A stretch of 64,000 bases of DNA from Candidatus Nanoarchaeia archaeon (GTDB lineage Archaea > Nanobdellota > Nanobdellia > SCGC-AAA011-G17 > GW2011-AR17). The stretch is from assembly GCA_028706745.1 (NCBI GenBank), contig JAQTVM010000002.1:1-64000 (forward strand), given 5' to 3'. Below are positions 26,295 through 35,350 of the stretch, in pieces. The stretch's first letter is position 1; the number at the start of each line of letters is the position of its first letter. The notes below the pieces were generated by a model, which saw only the letters and a list, made by a program, of their open reading frames with translations, was not told where the DNA came from and made no database searches. Made by a program: the position numbers and the translations under genes.

Positions 26295-26804
26295 ATGGCA
26301 ATAGCAAGCTACAGCGGAAGAAAGCTGGATGACATTGTTGATAAAATAGGTGGAAGGGATGATGTTCTTATACACGATGTTAAAAGCGCAACATCTCTTG
26401 TCTCAATTAATAAGGATGACCCAAATTCATGCTACTGGATAGAGGCGTTCCATTATCTTCTTGTACCCCTCATCCCTGCTTATTCTGCTGATAAACTGAA
26501 TATACAACTTTTTGATATTGCAGAAGAAACAAGCCCGGATTATTCAATATACTCCAAAGAGAAAAGAAGCGGACTGCAGGTTGGAAAACTTTTCTTTTTC
26601 AGCGACGCAATGGAAGCGCCTTTCGGCGAGGCAAAATACGAGTGGTGCGTTGTGAACCTTCTGCCTTCAAAAGCGCTTGCTGACAGCTTTCTTGTTTCAA
26701 GCTGCTACAGCGAAATACAAAGGAGCATTGAAATACCCAAAAGGGACATATTGCTTGACAAGGCAAAAACAATGGGAAGAAAGGCTTTGCGCTTGAAGTA
26801 CTGA
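26295..26804 (+). CDS. hypothetical protein downstream of acylphosphatase
   Basis: A 169-aa soluble protein of mixed alpha/beta composition. Notable parts are HDVKSATSLVSINKDDPNSC and KLFFFSDAMEAPFGEAKYEW. No domain or motif recognised. It starts two bases after acyP, so it is co-transcribed with it. Confidence 0.6.
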   Translation: MAIASYSGRKLDDIVDKIGGRDDVLIHDVKSATSLVSINKDDPNSCYWIEAFHYLLVPLIPAYSADKLNIQLFDIAEETSPDYSIYSKEKRSGLQVGKLFFFSDAMEAPFGEAKYEWCVVNLLPSKALADSFLVSSCYSEIQRSIEIPKRDILLDKAKTMGRKALRLKY

Positions 26805-26862
26805 GGCATAAGCTTTATATACCAAATATTTATGGCTAACCCGGAGGTGAAAGGAGATAAAA

Positions 26863-27120
26863 ATGGAATTTGAAGAAGCATACAGGAATTTCGTGCAGAC
26901 AAACGGATTGGTAGGCACAATCATAGAGCTTGAAAGGGTTTTTATCAAGGAATTCAGGGAAGATGCAACGCCTTCCTTGGGCGAGAGGGTAAAGAATGCC
27001 TGCATAAAGCTGCAGAATGCGTATGAGGCAAATATGGTTCCGGAAGGAGACCCGAGAAGGCTAAGAAACATAGTCTGCTACAAAAGGCTTAATGACAAGG
27101 TAAGAGAGTTCAGGAAGTAA
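26863..27120 (+). CDS. small helical hypothetical protein
   Basis: An 85-aa all-helical protein (MEFEEAYRNFVQTNGLVGT..., ending RLNDKVREFRK). It has a strong double SD (GGAGG and GGAGAT) and a TATA-like CTTTATATACC about 50 nt upstream, so expression is likely. The next gene follows after 15 bases with its own SD. No family recognised. Confidence 0.65.
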   Translation: MEFEEAYRNFVQTNGLVGTIIELERVFIKEFREDATPSLGERVKNACIKLQNAYEANMVPEGDPRRLRNIVCYKRLNDKVREFRK

Positions 27121-27135
27121 TAGGAGGAAAATAAA

Positions 27136-27414
27136 ATGAAAACACTATTAGCAGCATTAGGGCTTGCGGCTTTGGCTGCGGGCTGCGACGAGAGAAAAGA
27201 CATTGAAAAGGCTAGATGCACTATTGATGGTGTAGAAGCAAGGGCAGTATATCACCAGGTTGTTGGGGATGATTATATGACATTGGACTTATATAAGAAC
27301 AATGCAATAATCAGCAGCATACATACAAAGAAAGCTTGGCTGCAGTGCGATGACGGCCGCGTCCTGAATTTTGAATATAAGAATATTGTGGGAGCGCAAA
27401 AGGCAGAGCAGTAA
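27136..27414 (+). CDS. small lipoprotein, hypothetical
   Basis: Begins MKTLLAALGLAALAAGC, a lipoprotein signal with lipobox LAAGC (Cys17). The 76-residue mature part has two further cysteines (KARCTIDG and WLQCDDG) that could form a disulfide. SD GGAGG precedes the ATG. Operon partner of the upstream 85-aa gene. Function unknown. Confidence 0.7.
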   Translation: MKTLLAALGLAALAAGCDERKDIEKARCTIDGVEARAVYHQVVGDDYMTLDLYKNNAIISSIHTKKAWLQCDDGRVLNFEYKNIVGAQKAEQ

Positions 27415-27446
27415 GCGGCTTTTTTCTTATTTTATTTATTTTTTAT

Positions 27447-28067
27447 TTACACAGAATAAACAATCTTCTTTATCTCATACTCAACGCCGAGATTGCCGAA
27501 TATCCGCTCAATGTCCTTTTTCTTGTCCCTGCTCACAAGTATGCGCCCGTTTCCCATGCTGATGATGTCTTTGTCATCTATCAATCCAGGGTATGATTTT
27601 ATAACTTTTTTTCCTTTGTAAAAATACCAGCTTTTCCTTCCGTGCAATATCTGCGAAACCTTAATCTGCATAAGCCTTATGCCAACATGGAATTCCAGCA
27701 AATAGAACGCCCTCAGCCCCAATTCCTTATTTCCAAAAGCAAGCATTCCTGAAGAGTAAACAAGTTTTCCTTCCTCAAGCAATTTCCTGAGCAGGGACTT
27801 GTCTTCATCGGCAGCCTGCATTCCCTGATATTCCGGATGAATTCTCACCTTATGCTCTGCATTAAGCTTTGACGCAATCTTTTCAACCTTGTTCTTTAGC
27901 AGGGCAGGCACCTTTTTTGCGCGTGAAAAAACAACAACATCAATGTCAGAATGCCTCTTGCTGTAATCTCCTCGGGCAAAGCTGCCATAAAGAAAAACAG
28001 ATGCAACATCCTTGACTGAAGGCATTTCATTTACAAAAGCATTTATTGCCATTTCTTCGTTGTTCAT
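27447..28067 (-). CDS. MNT-type nucleotidyltransferase
   Basis: Contains the minimal nucleotidyltransferase motif VFLYGSFARGDYSK (GSxxxG) followed by RHSDIDVVVF with the catalytic Asp pair, and a basic C-terminal extension. In HEPN/MNT modules this enzyme AMPylates and silences the HEPN toxin. It overlaps the upstream HEPN-like gene by four bases, which is that module's usual layout. At 206 aa it is longer than minimal MNTs (about 100-140). Confidence 0.85.
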   Translation of the reverse strand: MNNEEMAINAFVNEMPSVKDVASVFLYGSFARGDYSKRHSDIDVVVFSRAKKVPALLKNKVEKIASKLNAEHKVRIHPEYQGMQAADEDKSLLRKLLEEGKLVYSSGMLAFGNKELGLRAFYLLEFHVGIRLMQIKVSQILHGRKSWYFYKGKKVIKSYPGLIDDKDIISMGNGRILVSRDKKKDIERIFGNLGVEYEIKKIVYSV

Positions 28068-28438
28068 CTTATCTCCTCCGAAGCAAGAATCGCAAATTTG
28101 CGCAGCATTTCGTATTTTTTTCCGTTTTGCGCCCTGTAAGCAACAGCATTCCTCAGATTCCTGTCAACAAGGTCAAAAAGCTCCCTCAGCTCTTTTGAAA
28201 ACTTTGAAGCATTCTCAACAGCAAGCCGCGCCCTGTTTTCATGGCTGTAAGAATGAAGATTTGACTCTGCAAGCTTGGCTTCCATGAAGCTTATGCCTGC
28301 ATAAAAATAATTCTGCGCAGCAGCTGTCCTAAATGCAACTTTCGCATCATTATCCTTTTCCTGCTTAAGCTTTTCGTGCATTTCTTCTGCAATGCCAAGA
28401 TGCGCTTTTGCAACCAAAAGATGTATGTTTTTGTCCAT
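28064..28438 (-). CDS. HEPN-domain protein, catalytic His replaced
   Basis: A 124-aa helical protein in the HEPN position of a HEPN/MNT pair. Residues 93-102 read RNLRNAVAYR: the RNx3H ribonuclease motif appears as RNAVAY, with Tyr for His. N-terminal AAAQNYFYAGISFMEAKLAE matches the first HEPN helices. If the His is needed for cleavage, this copy may be non-nucleolytic. It overlaps the nucleotidyltransferase gene by four bases. Confidence 0.7.
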   Translation of the reverse strand: MDKNIHLLVAKAHLGIAEEMHEKLKQEKDNDAKVAFRTAAAQNYFYAGISFMEAKLAESNLHSYSHENRARLAVENASKFSKELRELFDLVDRNLRNAVAYRAQNGKKYEMLRKFAILASEEIR

Positions 28439-28526
28439 TTTCTTCTGTTTAACATAATAAACAGAACTAGTATATAAAGCTTTCCTGTTTAAAGTGTTAA
28501 CCAGAACTGCCTCGGACTGCCTCTTT

Positions 28527-30539
28527 TTATTTTGTATACTTCACAAGCCAGCACTCTTTCAATGACTTGATTTCTGCAAACCTGGAGATAATGTCCTTCA
28601 CCTGCTCCGGCTTATACCTTGAATCAAGCTTTGCATTTCCTTCAAATCTTGCAAATCCCGGCTTGTCGTAAAAAGCAAACTTCTTCAGCTCTGAAAATCC
28701 CTTAATGGATTCAGAAATCCTGTACGTGTCCCCTTCTTTGTCAAGATATCCTTTCTTAACCAAAACCATAATCAAGTCATACAAGTCAGAGAACTGCACC
28801 CCTGACTTCGCAAACAATTCGGCAGGCTTGAATTTGCCCAAAGACAATGCAGTGCTGAAAATCCTCCCCTGCTGCGGGGATAATTCTTCCAAAGACAAAT
28901 TCAAAAATGAAGTCCCTTCTCCTGTTTCCACATTCGTTACCAATTTCCCTGAATTCATGTCAACAAGCATATTAAATTCATCCTTACCCTGAGAGCATAA
29001 AAGCATCAGGCAGGGGGATATCATTGACTTAACCTTAATCCCTTCCATAAGCTCAATATCCTTTGATGAAATCTTCGGCTGAATCAAAAGAAGCATGTCA
29101 GAAACAGCATCTTCTTTTGCAGGCATAGACAATATGTTGACAGCTTCCCCGCCGTGCTTTGTGCGCCTTGGCCTTATCTTAAAAAAAAGAGGAAGGTCAA
29201 TAACTCCTGTAACTAAGGCAGTGCCTACCGGGATATCCTTTACTTCATTCTCTGTTTCAGCTGTAATGCCCTCAATGGAATTGCCAATGGCTTTCACGTC
29301 GTGCGGATTAGTGACTTTCATTATTATCTGCGTTGATACCTGTGAAATAACGCTCTTGTCAACCCTGCTCGGCCTTTGCGAAATAATGCACATTCCCATC
29401 CCGAATTTCCTTCCCTCTGCAGTAACCTGCCTTATCACAGGGCTGCTTTTTGCCTCGCCAAAACTTCTTTCAGGGCAGTAGTTCTGCGCCTCTTCAAGCA
29501 CAAGGAAAAAGGGAGGAATGTTGTTTTTCTTTCTCTCGTCAAACAAGTCGTGGACAATCTTGTAAACAATCACCTCCTGCACTTCCGGCGGTATGCCTCT
29601 GAGATTTATTACAGAGCACTTGTCTTTTTGCACAAGCTCTGCAGGCAAGGTAGGATTTTCAGAAAGCAGGTTCAATTTCTTTATGTATTCAAGCATATGA
29701 ATCAATGTCCATTTTGAACTGCTTTCCTCAGTCACTTCAAGCTCAAATATCAGCTCATTGAAGTTTGCATTGCCGCCAAGATTCTTTAACGCAGAATACA
29801 ATACGCCTAACTGCGAGCTTGAGAGTTTTGCAGGAAGCATCTGCACAAGTTCAGTCGGAGTAAGGTTCTTGCTGTTCAAGCGCAACGGCTTTGCATTGGG
29901 ATTTGCCTCAATGTCAGGGGAAAATTCCTGTATCTGCCTCAAATACCCTTTCGTGTCAATTCCTGCCTTTTTTAATTTGTCTTTTTCAGCAGAAGGATAG
30001 CTTAACGCGGAATACTCTCCGTGAGGATCAATGATAACCATCGGCACCTTGTTCTCCAGCAATTCCTCGAGAATAACAGCCACTGAATAGCTCTTGCCTG
30101 AACCTGACTTGCCTGTAACGAATACGTGTTTTGTGATTAGCTTGTTCAAGTCCATATATACCTTAAGGTTTTCCCTGCCGTCAAGAACTCCGATGTAAGC
30201 TGCATTCTTGGAGCTGTCCAATCCAAGGATATTTGTCACGAATTCATCGTCTGCATAAACAACTTCACAGCCCGGCTCAAAAGGATATCTCAATCCTTTC
30301 AGGATGTTTGCGCTGTCCCTGTAACCAATTACAACACAGTCAGCTATTGTCCCTTCCCTGGTATGCTGTATCTCGTATATCTGCGCAAGAACATTTCCTG
30401 CTTCTGAATGAGGAACTTTCAGGTAGTCAAACTTCCTTGCATCACCTTCTATTTTGAATGAAAACCTGCCCGTGGATACTTTCCCGAGAATCCTGCCCAG
30501 AGCCATGTGCATTTTTATGGGTTCGTGGTTTATAACCAT
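28527..30539 (-). CDS. herA: HerA-family DNA translocase
   Basis: A HAS-barrel N-terminus (LGKVSTGRFSF...) precedes the ATPase core: Walker A VTGKSGSGKSYS (about 141-152), Walker B FFLVLEEAQNYC, and the sensor/arginine block IISQRPSRVDKS. HerA hexamers work with NurA nuclease in end resection. No nurA gene is nearby. At 670 aa it has about 150 more residues than typical HerA, forming a helical C-terminal domain (from about residue 490), including ELFAKSGVQFSDLYDLIMVL, that looks winged-helix-like. It is flanked on both sides by HEPN/nucleotidyltransferase pairs. Confidence 0.88.
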   Translation of the reverse strand: MVINHEPIKMHMALGRILGKVSTGRFSFKIEGDARKFDYLKVPHSEAGNVLAQIYEIQHTREGTIADCVVIGYRDSANILKGLRYPFEPGCEVVYADDEFVTNILGLDSSKNAAYIGVLDGRENLKVYMDLNKLITKHVFVTGKSGSGKSYSVAVILEELLENKVPMVIIDPHGEYSALSYPSAEKDKLKKAGIDTKGYLRQIQEFSPDIEANPNAKPLRLNSKNLTPTELVQMLPAKLSSSQLGVLYSALKNLGGNANFNELIFELEVTEESSSKWTLIHMLEYIKKLNLLSENPTLPAELVQKDKCSVINLRGIPPEVQEVIVYKIVHDLFDERKKNNIPPFFLVLEEAQNYCPERSFGEAKSSPVIRQVTAEGRKFGMGMCIISQRPSRVDKSVISQVSTQIIMKVTNPHDVKAIGNSIEGITAETENEVKDIPVGTALVTGVIDLPLFFKIRPRRTKHGGEAVNILSMPAKEDAVSDMLLLIQPKISSKDIELMEGIKVKSMISPCLMLLCSQGKDEFNMLVDMNSGKLVTNVETGEGTSFLNLSLEELSPQQGRIFSTALSLGKFKPAELFAKSGVQFSDLYDLIMVLVKKGYLDKEGDTYRISESIKGFSELKKFAFYDKPGFARFEGNAKLDSRYKPEQVKDIISRFAEIKSLKECWLVKYTK

Positions 30540-30717
30540 TATTGTAATGGAGAATACTAGTTAAAATAAGAGGAAAGCTGCCGCAATTCAAATAGACATA
30601 GCATTCCAGGATAGCTTATTTGAAATGGCAGGTAATCGAATGCAGGAACTTTTATTCCTAATTTTAGGAACTTTTATATCCGAAAACTTTATAAATAAAT
30701 GGAACTATTATTCCCAT

Positions 30718-31149
30718 ATGACGGCAAAAGAAATCCATAAAGAACATATAAAGGAGCATATACAGGAAATTGAAGACGCAATAGCAATAGGCATAGAAAG
30801 AAGACCGGCAACAATAGGCCTTCATGTTTCCGCATGCTCAATAGAGCTTTTGGAATTATATCTGCATGCACTTGGCAAGATAAGCTCCGGAACAGTAATT
30901 AAACACGAATGGTTCAAGGCGCCAAAGCCCGGGCAAAAGATTGAGCCTTTGGCTGACAGAAAGCTTGGAGTAAGCTTCCCTGCAAAAGATGAGATTCTTT
31001 CCTTGATGTATACTATAGAAGATGAAAGAAACAAGACTATTTACGGCAAGCCGAGCAAAGTAAGCGTAGGCGCGGTTCTGGCGGCATTCCAAAAGCTGCA
31101 TAAGATTATAAAAGAAAAATTGCATGAAAGGGGTGAAGAAATTGAATAA
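30718..31149 (+). CDS. HEPN-like protein of second HEPN/NTase pair
   Basis: A 143-aa helical protein. The ATG at 30718 is preceded at 24-30 nt by ACTTTATAAATAA, a good TATA box; an upstream in-frame ATG at 30625 lies before that promoter. Residues 104-109 read RNKTIY, equivalent to RNx3H with Tyr for His, as in the pair at 28064. Its last 26 bases overlap a nucleotidyltransferase gene. HEPN assignment is inferred from motif, helical layout and partner. Confidence 0.6.
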   Translation: MTAKEIHKEHIKEHIQEIEDAIAIGIERRPATIGLHVSACSIELLELYLHALGKISSGTVIKHEWFKAPKPGQKIEPLADRKLGVSFPAKDEILSLMYTIEDERNKTIYGKPSKVSVGAVLAAFQKLHKIIKEKLHERGEEIE

Positions 31150-31759
31150 GGAAGCATCACGCGCGATTGCCTATTGCTATAATGCATTGAATTTTCTTTT
31201 CATGGAGCCTGAAGCGTATGCCCTTATAGACAGAATTTACCTGCACGGTTCTGCAATAAGGGGCGCGCTTACTGAAAAAAGTGATATAGACATGTTTATA
31301 GACACTGCAGATGAAAATGCCCGCATAATCGAGAAAATGGCAATTAGTGCAATATCGCGGTTTTATAAATCAAATGATTATGAAAAATGGAAACGCCTTG
31401 GCTTTTTGCATACATTCTCAGTAATGGCGGGGACATTGGAAACATGGGAGCTTAAGCAAGGCATCATGGCTGAAGGCATATTATTGTATTCAAAAAAAAT
31501 GGCTTTAATGCCTGCTGAGCGCAAGGTGCTGTTTATATTTAAAATTCCAAAAATAAAAAAGAAATATTTGAAGTTTACAAGGCTGTTTTTCGGAAGAAAA
31601 GAAGAAGGGTACAAAGATAAGGGGATTCTGGGAAAAGTCAAAGGCGAGAAGGTGAGCGCAAATGTCATTATTGTGCCTAAAGAATACCAGCAGGAAACAG
31701 AAAAAGCGCTGCAAAAAGAGAGCATAGATTATTCTATGAAAGAAATATGCTTGTTATAG
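31124..31759 (+). CDS. nucleotidyltransferase-fold protein
   Basis: Carries IYLHGSAIRGALTEKSDIDM: GSx(3)G with the SDID catalytic pair of pol-beta-type nucleotidyltransferases. C-terminal to it, a basic region (KIKKKYLKFTRLFFGRKEEG) and a small alpha/beta tail. The overall layout matches the MNT-like protein at 27447, including a similar ending (NVIIVPKEYQ...), so the two are probable paralogs. The start may lie a few codons further downstream, because the annotated ATG overlaps the HEPN-like gene by 26 bases. Confidence 0.75.
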   Translation: MKGVKKLNKEASRAIAYCYNALNFLFMEPEAYALIDRIYLHGSAIRGALTEKSDIDMFIDTADENARIIEKMAISAISRFYKSNDYEKWKRLGFLHTFSVMAGTLETWELKQGIMAEGILLYSKKMALMPAERKVLFIFKIPKIKKKYLKFTRLFFGRKEEGYKDKGILGKVKGEKVSANVIIVPKEYQQETEKALQKESIDYSMKEICLL

Positions 31760-31997
31760 CGAATCGCATTAATTCTGCGGATAAATTGCAAGGCATCCGG
31801 GCTGGAAGAACACTTGAGAAGAAGAGTAAAAGAAGCCGTAGAATCAGCGTTTAAACGGCTTTTTAAGGGTTTTAGGATTATTATGTAGCTACTTATAAGT
31901 AACGAAACATTTATAAACAAGAAAAGCAGTAAAAGTAGTAATATTTGGGGGCATCGGAACTACATTCCGGGTCCCTTTCACATGTTCAGGGGGTAAA

Positions 31998-32678
31998 ATG
32001 AAAGCAGTACTAATCAGGCAAAAAACGCATCCTTCAATACCAAGAAGGAATCCTGTTGCAAGGATAGAGGAAACAATAAGCCAGTATAATCCTGACTTGA
32101 TTGTTGCGCCTGAGTACTTCCTGAACAACGAGAGAAGGATTTACACAAGAGAAGAAAAAGAAGGGCTTGTGAAGAGGATGGCAGATATTTCAGGAGAAAG
32201 GCTGATTGTTCCGGGCACCATACTTTGGCAGGAAGACGGACTCATGAGAAACACGGCTGTTGCCTTGAGTGAAGGAAAAGTGCTTGCAGAGCATGACAAG
32301 AGCATTGACGGCAAGGACTGTGTGCTTGCAGAAAGCTACGGGCTTTCGCCATTTTACGGAAAGTGGGAAGCGTGCATGTTTAAATGGAAAGGATTAAAAG
32401 TAAGCCTCGAGATTTGCGCTGAGCACATGGAAGGGCTGCAGAAGAAAAAGGGCAGAAAGCCAAACCTGCAGATTGTGACTGCTTACGGCGCATATATGAA
32501 TAATTCAACAATGCGCGTGAAAAACAAAGGCTATGCAATAATATGCGACGGGCAAAGACCGAGAATGTGCGAAGTGAGAAGGAGAAGCTCAATATTTGAT
32601 TCTATGTATGAGCATGTAATTGACGAAGGCGATTATGATGATGCTTATGTTTACAACCTGTTTCCGGAGAGAAGATGA
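31998..32678 (+). CDS. nitrilase-superfamily carbon-nitrogen hydrolase
   Basis: A 226-aa carbon-nitrogen hydrolase with the full Glu-Lys-Cys triad: VAPEYF (Glu), EHDKSI (Lys) and LEICAEH (Cys). Such enzymes cut or transfer amide and nitrile groups. It is somewhat shorter than typical family members (250-300 aa). A TATA-like CATTTATAAAC at 31908-31918 leaves a leader of about 60 nt containing CCCT-N11-AGGG, and an SD-like CAGGGGG lies before the ATG. It overlaps the first radical SAM gene by four bases, so it belongs to the four-gene operon. Confidence 0.8.
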   Translation: MKAVLIRQKTHPSIPRRNPVARIEETISQYNPDLIVAPEYFLNNERRIYTREEKEGLVKRMADISGERLIVPGTILWQEDGLMRNTAVALSEGKVLAEHDKSIDGKDCVLAESYGLSPFYGKWEACMFKWKGLKVSLEICAEHMEGLQKKKGRKPNLQIVTAYGAYMNNSTMRVKNKGYAIICDGQRPRMCEVRRRSSIFDSMYEHVIDEGDYDDAYVYNLFPERR

Positions 32679-33580
32679 CGGGCGTATTATTTAATTTCAC
32701 AAATAAGTGCAATCTGCAATGCAGGCATTGTTATGCAAGCTGCGAGCAGCAAGGCGAAACAATGGGACTAGATAACATAGTAAAGGTATTGGAACACATT
32801 CCCAAAAATACAAGCAGCCTCAGTATAAGCGGCGGAGAGCCATTTATGAAGAGGGATTTACTTATGCAGATGCTGATATACATAAAGGAAAACAAGCAAA
32901 AGATACTTCCAGCAGGAAATGTAAATTTATTGACAAACGGATTTTGGATAAGGGATAATGATGATGCTTACCATGCATTAAAAATGATTTATGAGCAAAA
33001 TGTTTTCTCCTTGAATATAGTCAGCAGAGACAAATTCCACAGAGAACAAGGATTAATTATTACTCCGAATATGTCACAGCCAAACGGAATAATATATAAT
33101 TTGGTTAAAAAACTTTCTGAAGAAAAAAATGTTCCTCTTTGGTATGACGGGGATACAGCTTTAAATCTTCTTCCAAATTCCCAAAGGGGTATATTTATGG
33201 TAAGCATAAACGGTTCAAATTTTGCATACCCATTTGGAAGAGGGAGAAATTTAGGGCAAAATGAGCAAAAGAAAACAAGCCAATGCAATATAATTACACA
33301 TAGCCATAAGAGAACAAGATATAATGAGCTGACAATTGCAGCTGACGGCAAAGCATATCCCTGCTGCTGGAGAGTAACTCCTGCAATAGGCTCTGCAATA
33401 GAAAATCCTTTGGAGGAGCTTGCAAAAGGCATGTGGAAAAATGAAGTATTTCGCGCCCTGCTTGAAGAAGGTCCTGAAGGCGTTGCAAATTTACTTGGAG
33501 TTTATAGAAAAGGGGACAAAATAATATATGAAAGAAATCCCTGCGTGAAGTGCGAGGAAATATTCAGGGGGATAAGATGA
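32675..33580 (+). CDS. radical SAM enzyme A with auxiliary cluster
   Basis: N-terminal NKCNLQCRHCYASC holds the CxxxCxxC radical SAM motif. The core continues with SISGGEPF (SAM GGE motif). The C-terminus has further cysteines, AYPCCWRVTP and NPCVKCEEIF, a SPASM/twitch-like auxiliary Fe-S site typical of peptide-modifying enzymes. It is paralogous to the next gene, with the same C-terminal order (PCCW, EGPxGVA, CxxCEE). Start and stop overlap neighbours by four bases each. Substrate unknown; no precursor peptide seen. Confidence 0.85.
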   Translation: MTGVLFNFTNKCNLQCRHCYASCEQQGETMGLDNIVKVLEHIPKNTSSLSISGGEPFMKRDLLMQMLIYIKENKQKILPAGNVNLLTNGFWIRDNDDAYHALKMIYEQNVFSLNIVSRDKFHREQGLIITPNMSQPNGIIYNLVKKLSEEKNVPLWYDGDTALNLLPNSQRGIFMVSINGSNFAYPFGRGRNLGQNEQKKTSQCNIITHSHKRTRYNELTIAADGKAYPCCWRVTPAIGSAIENPLEELAKGMWKNEVFRALLEEGPEGVANLLGVYRKGDKIIYERNPCVKCEEIFRGIR

Positions 33581-34443
33581 GAGAAGTGCATTTCAGGATA
33601 ACGGACAAGTGCAACCTTAAATGCAGGCACTGCTGCTACAGCTGCGGGCCTGACGGAAAAAGCATAAGCCCTGAAGGGCTTGAAAAAGTTATTGACAATA
33701 TTCCGGAAGAAATTGAATCTATTGCAATAAGCGGCGGCGAGCCGCTGGTTGAAAGAAACCTTCTGATGCATGCATTAGAATGCATTCAGGAAAAGAACAA
33801 AGCAAGGGATAATAAAATTAAAGTAAGGATAATAACAAATGGATTTTGGGCAAGAAACGAGGAAAGCGCTTACAGGACAATCCGGGAGCTTTATGACAAT
33901 GGGGTTTCTGTGATTGATATAGCAAGCGGTGACAGATACCATTACGAGCAAGGCATAAATCCTGAATTGCTTAAGCCATATCAAAAAGAAAGCCCTATGT
34001 GCAAGGCGAGAGAGCAGCTAGAGAAGGAAATGGGCACAGGAAGAAAACTGGAGATAGAATTCAGAAGGCACTACGGCGAGGGAATATTTGCAATACCTTT
34101 CGGGCGGGCAAAATCTCTGCCTGCAAAAGAGAAGGACTTAAACAGAATTTGCAGCATAACGCCAAAATTGGATGAAATAACAGTCAATCCGGACGGCAAG
34201 GTTTATCCCTGCTGCTGGGCAATAACTCCTTCAATAGGAAATGCGCTTGAAGACAATCTTGATGCAGTCATAAAAAGAGCAATGAGAAACAGGGTGTTTA
34301 AAACACTGGCTGCAGAAGGGCCAATAGGCGTTGCAAAGCTCACCGGATATTTCAGGAGAAGCGATGAGCCGCTTTACAGGAGACAGCAGTGCGTAATGTG
34401 CGAAGAAGTTTTTGACGAGATGAGGAAAAATGGAGACATTTGA
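33577..34443 (+). CDS. radical SAM enzyme B with auxiliary cluster
   Basis: Begins MREVHFRITDKCNLKCRHCC with the CxxxCxxC motif; AISGGEPL follows. The C-terminal region repeats the paralog's layout: VYPCCWAITP, AAEGPIGVAKL and QQCVMCEEVF. The ATG at 33577 overlaps the previous stop (ATGA); an upstream in-frame ATG at 33550 would lie deeper in that gene and is less likely. Two paralogs in one operon suggest consecutive or heterodimeric reactions on one substrate. Confidence 0.85.
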   Translation: MREVHFRITDKCNLKCRHCCYSCGPDGKSISPEGLEKVIDNIPEEIESIAISGGEPLVERNLLMHALECIQEKNKARDNKIKVRIITNGFWARNEESAYRTIRELYDNGVSVIDIASGDRYHYEQGINPELLKPYQKESPMCKAREQLEKEMGTGRKLEIEFRRHYGEGIFAIPFGRAKSLPAKEKDLNRICSITPKLDEITVNPDGKVYPCCWAITPSIGNALEDNLDAVIKRAMRNRVFKTLAAEGPIGVAKLTGYFRRSDEPLYRRQQCVMCEEVFDEMRKNGDI

Positions 34444-35329
34444 CAAAATAAACGAAAACCCAAAGATGATTTATCTGGCAAGGGCTGCAAATGAGGATAA
34501 TGCAGGCGGCTTTCTTTCTGAAGAAGAATTCCAAAGATTCAAAACCCTGTATTCTGCAAACCCGCTTCTTGCAATACAAAGAATGAACAGCGCAATATCC
34601 ATGATTAGGAATGACGGAGCAAAGAAAAGATACTGCGAAGAATGCGTAAGCCTTGAGTCTGCAGTTGAAAGGGAGATTGTAGGGCAAAAAGAGATGCGCT
34701 GCGGCATTGAGACAGAAACAAAAAATGGCATCCCATCCTTTCTTTATGACGGCTTTATTGACATGGGATATTTCAGGAATGAGCTTAAAAGGACAAGAGA
34801 GAAGATTCTTGTGGACAAGAGAAAGCTGAAAAAACATCTTGCTGATGCAAAGCACATGTCAATCTTATATCCTGAACGCAATGAAATGCTGCTTGCAAGA
34901 ATGGTTTCTGACAGGCTTGAATTCAGCAAAAAAATGACAGATATTAACGTAGAAGCGTCAGGCGCAGGGCTTATGGGGATTCATGAATTTGTCGGAGATT
35001 ACGGCGTATGCAGGCATTTTGCAATGCTATATCAATTATTTGCGCAGGAAGCAGGCATTGAGTCAAGAATTGTAAGGGGGATGCTTGGAAAAGGGAATAA
35101 TGCAGGGCTTCACGCGTGGAATATGGCGCACAAGGAAAAAAAAGCGATTTTAGTTGATTCGTCAGGAACATACTTGAGGGATAATCAAGATAACACAATC
35201 ACAAGATGCATATTTGTTATTGAGGATTTGTTTGAAGGAAGATGCTACAAAAAGGCAAGGGGTTATGGCAAGCATTACGGACCGCACGAAAGAAGCAGGA
35301 ATTTTTATAAATACAGGAAATTAGAATAA
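34430..35329 (+). CDS. transglutaminase-like cysteine protease-fold protein
   Basis: The C-terminal half carries the transglutaminase-core triad: DYGVCRHFAMLYQLFAQEAG (Cys), GLHAWNMAH (His) and AILVDSSGTYL (Asp). The N-terminal half (1-170) is helical and unrecognised. Bacterial and archaeal members act as peptidases or amide-forming enzymes. Its start overlaps the radical SAM B gene by 14 bases, making it the last gene of the operon. It could process or crosslink the product of the two radical SAM enzymes. Confidence 0.8.
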   Translation: METFDKINENPKMIYLARAANEDNAGGFLSEEEFQRFKTLYSANPLLAIQRMNSAISMIRNDGAKKRYCEECVSLESAVEREIVGQKEMRCGIETETKNGIPSFLYDGFIDMGYFRNELKRTREKILVDKRKLKKHLADAKHMSILYPERNEMLLARMVSDRLEFSKKMTDINVEASGAGLMGIHEFVGDYGVCRHFAMLYQLFAQEAGIESRIVRGMLGKGNNAGLHAWNMAHKEKKAILVDSSGTYLRDNQDNTITRCIFVIEDLFEGRCYKKARGYGKHYGPHERSRNFYKYRKLE

Positions 35330-35350
35330 AAATAAAAATAAGGGATTTTA

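Noticed and set aside
31768..31887. Start-less open frame ending KEAVESAFKRLFKGF
   Set aside because: It reads like a protein fragment but has no start codon, SD or TATA box; possibly a remnant, not enough to call a gene.
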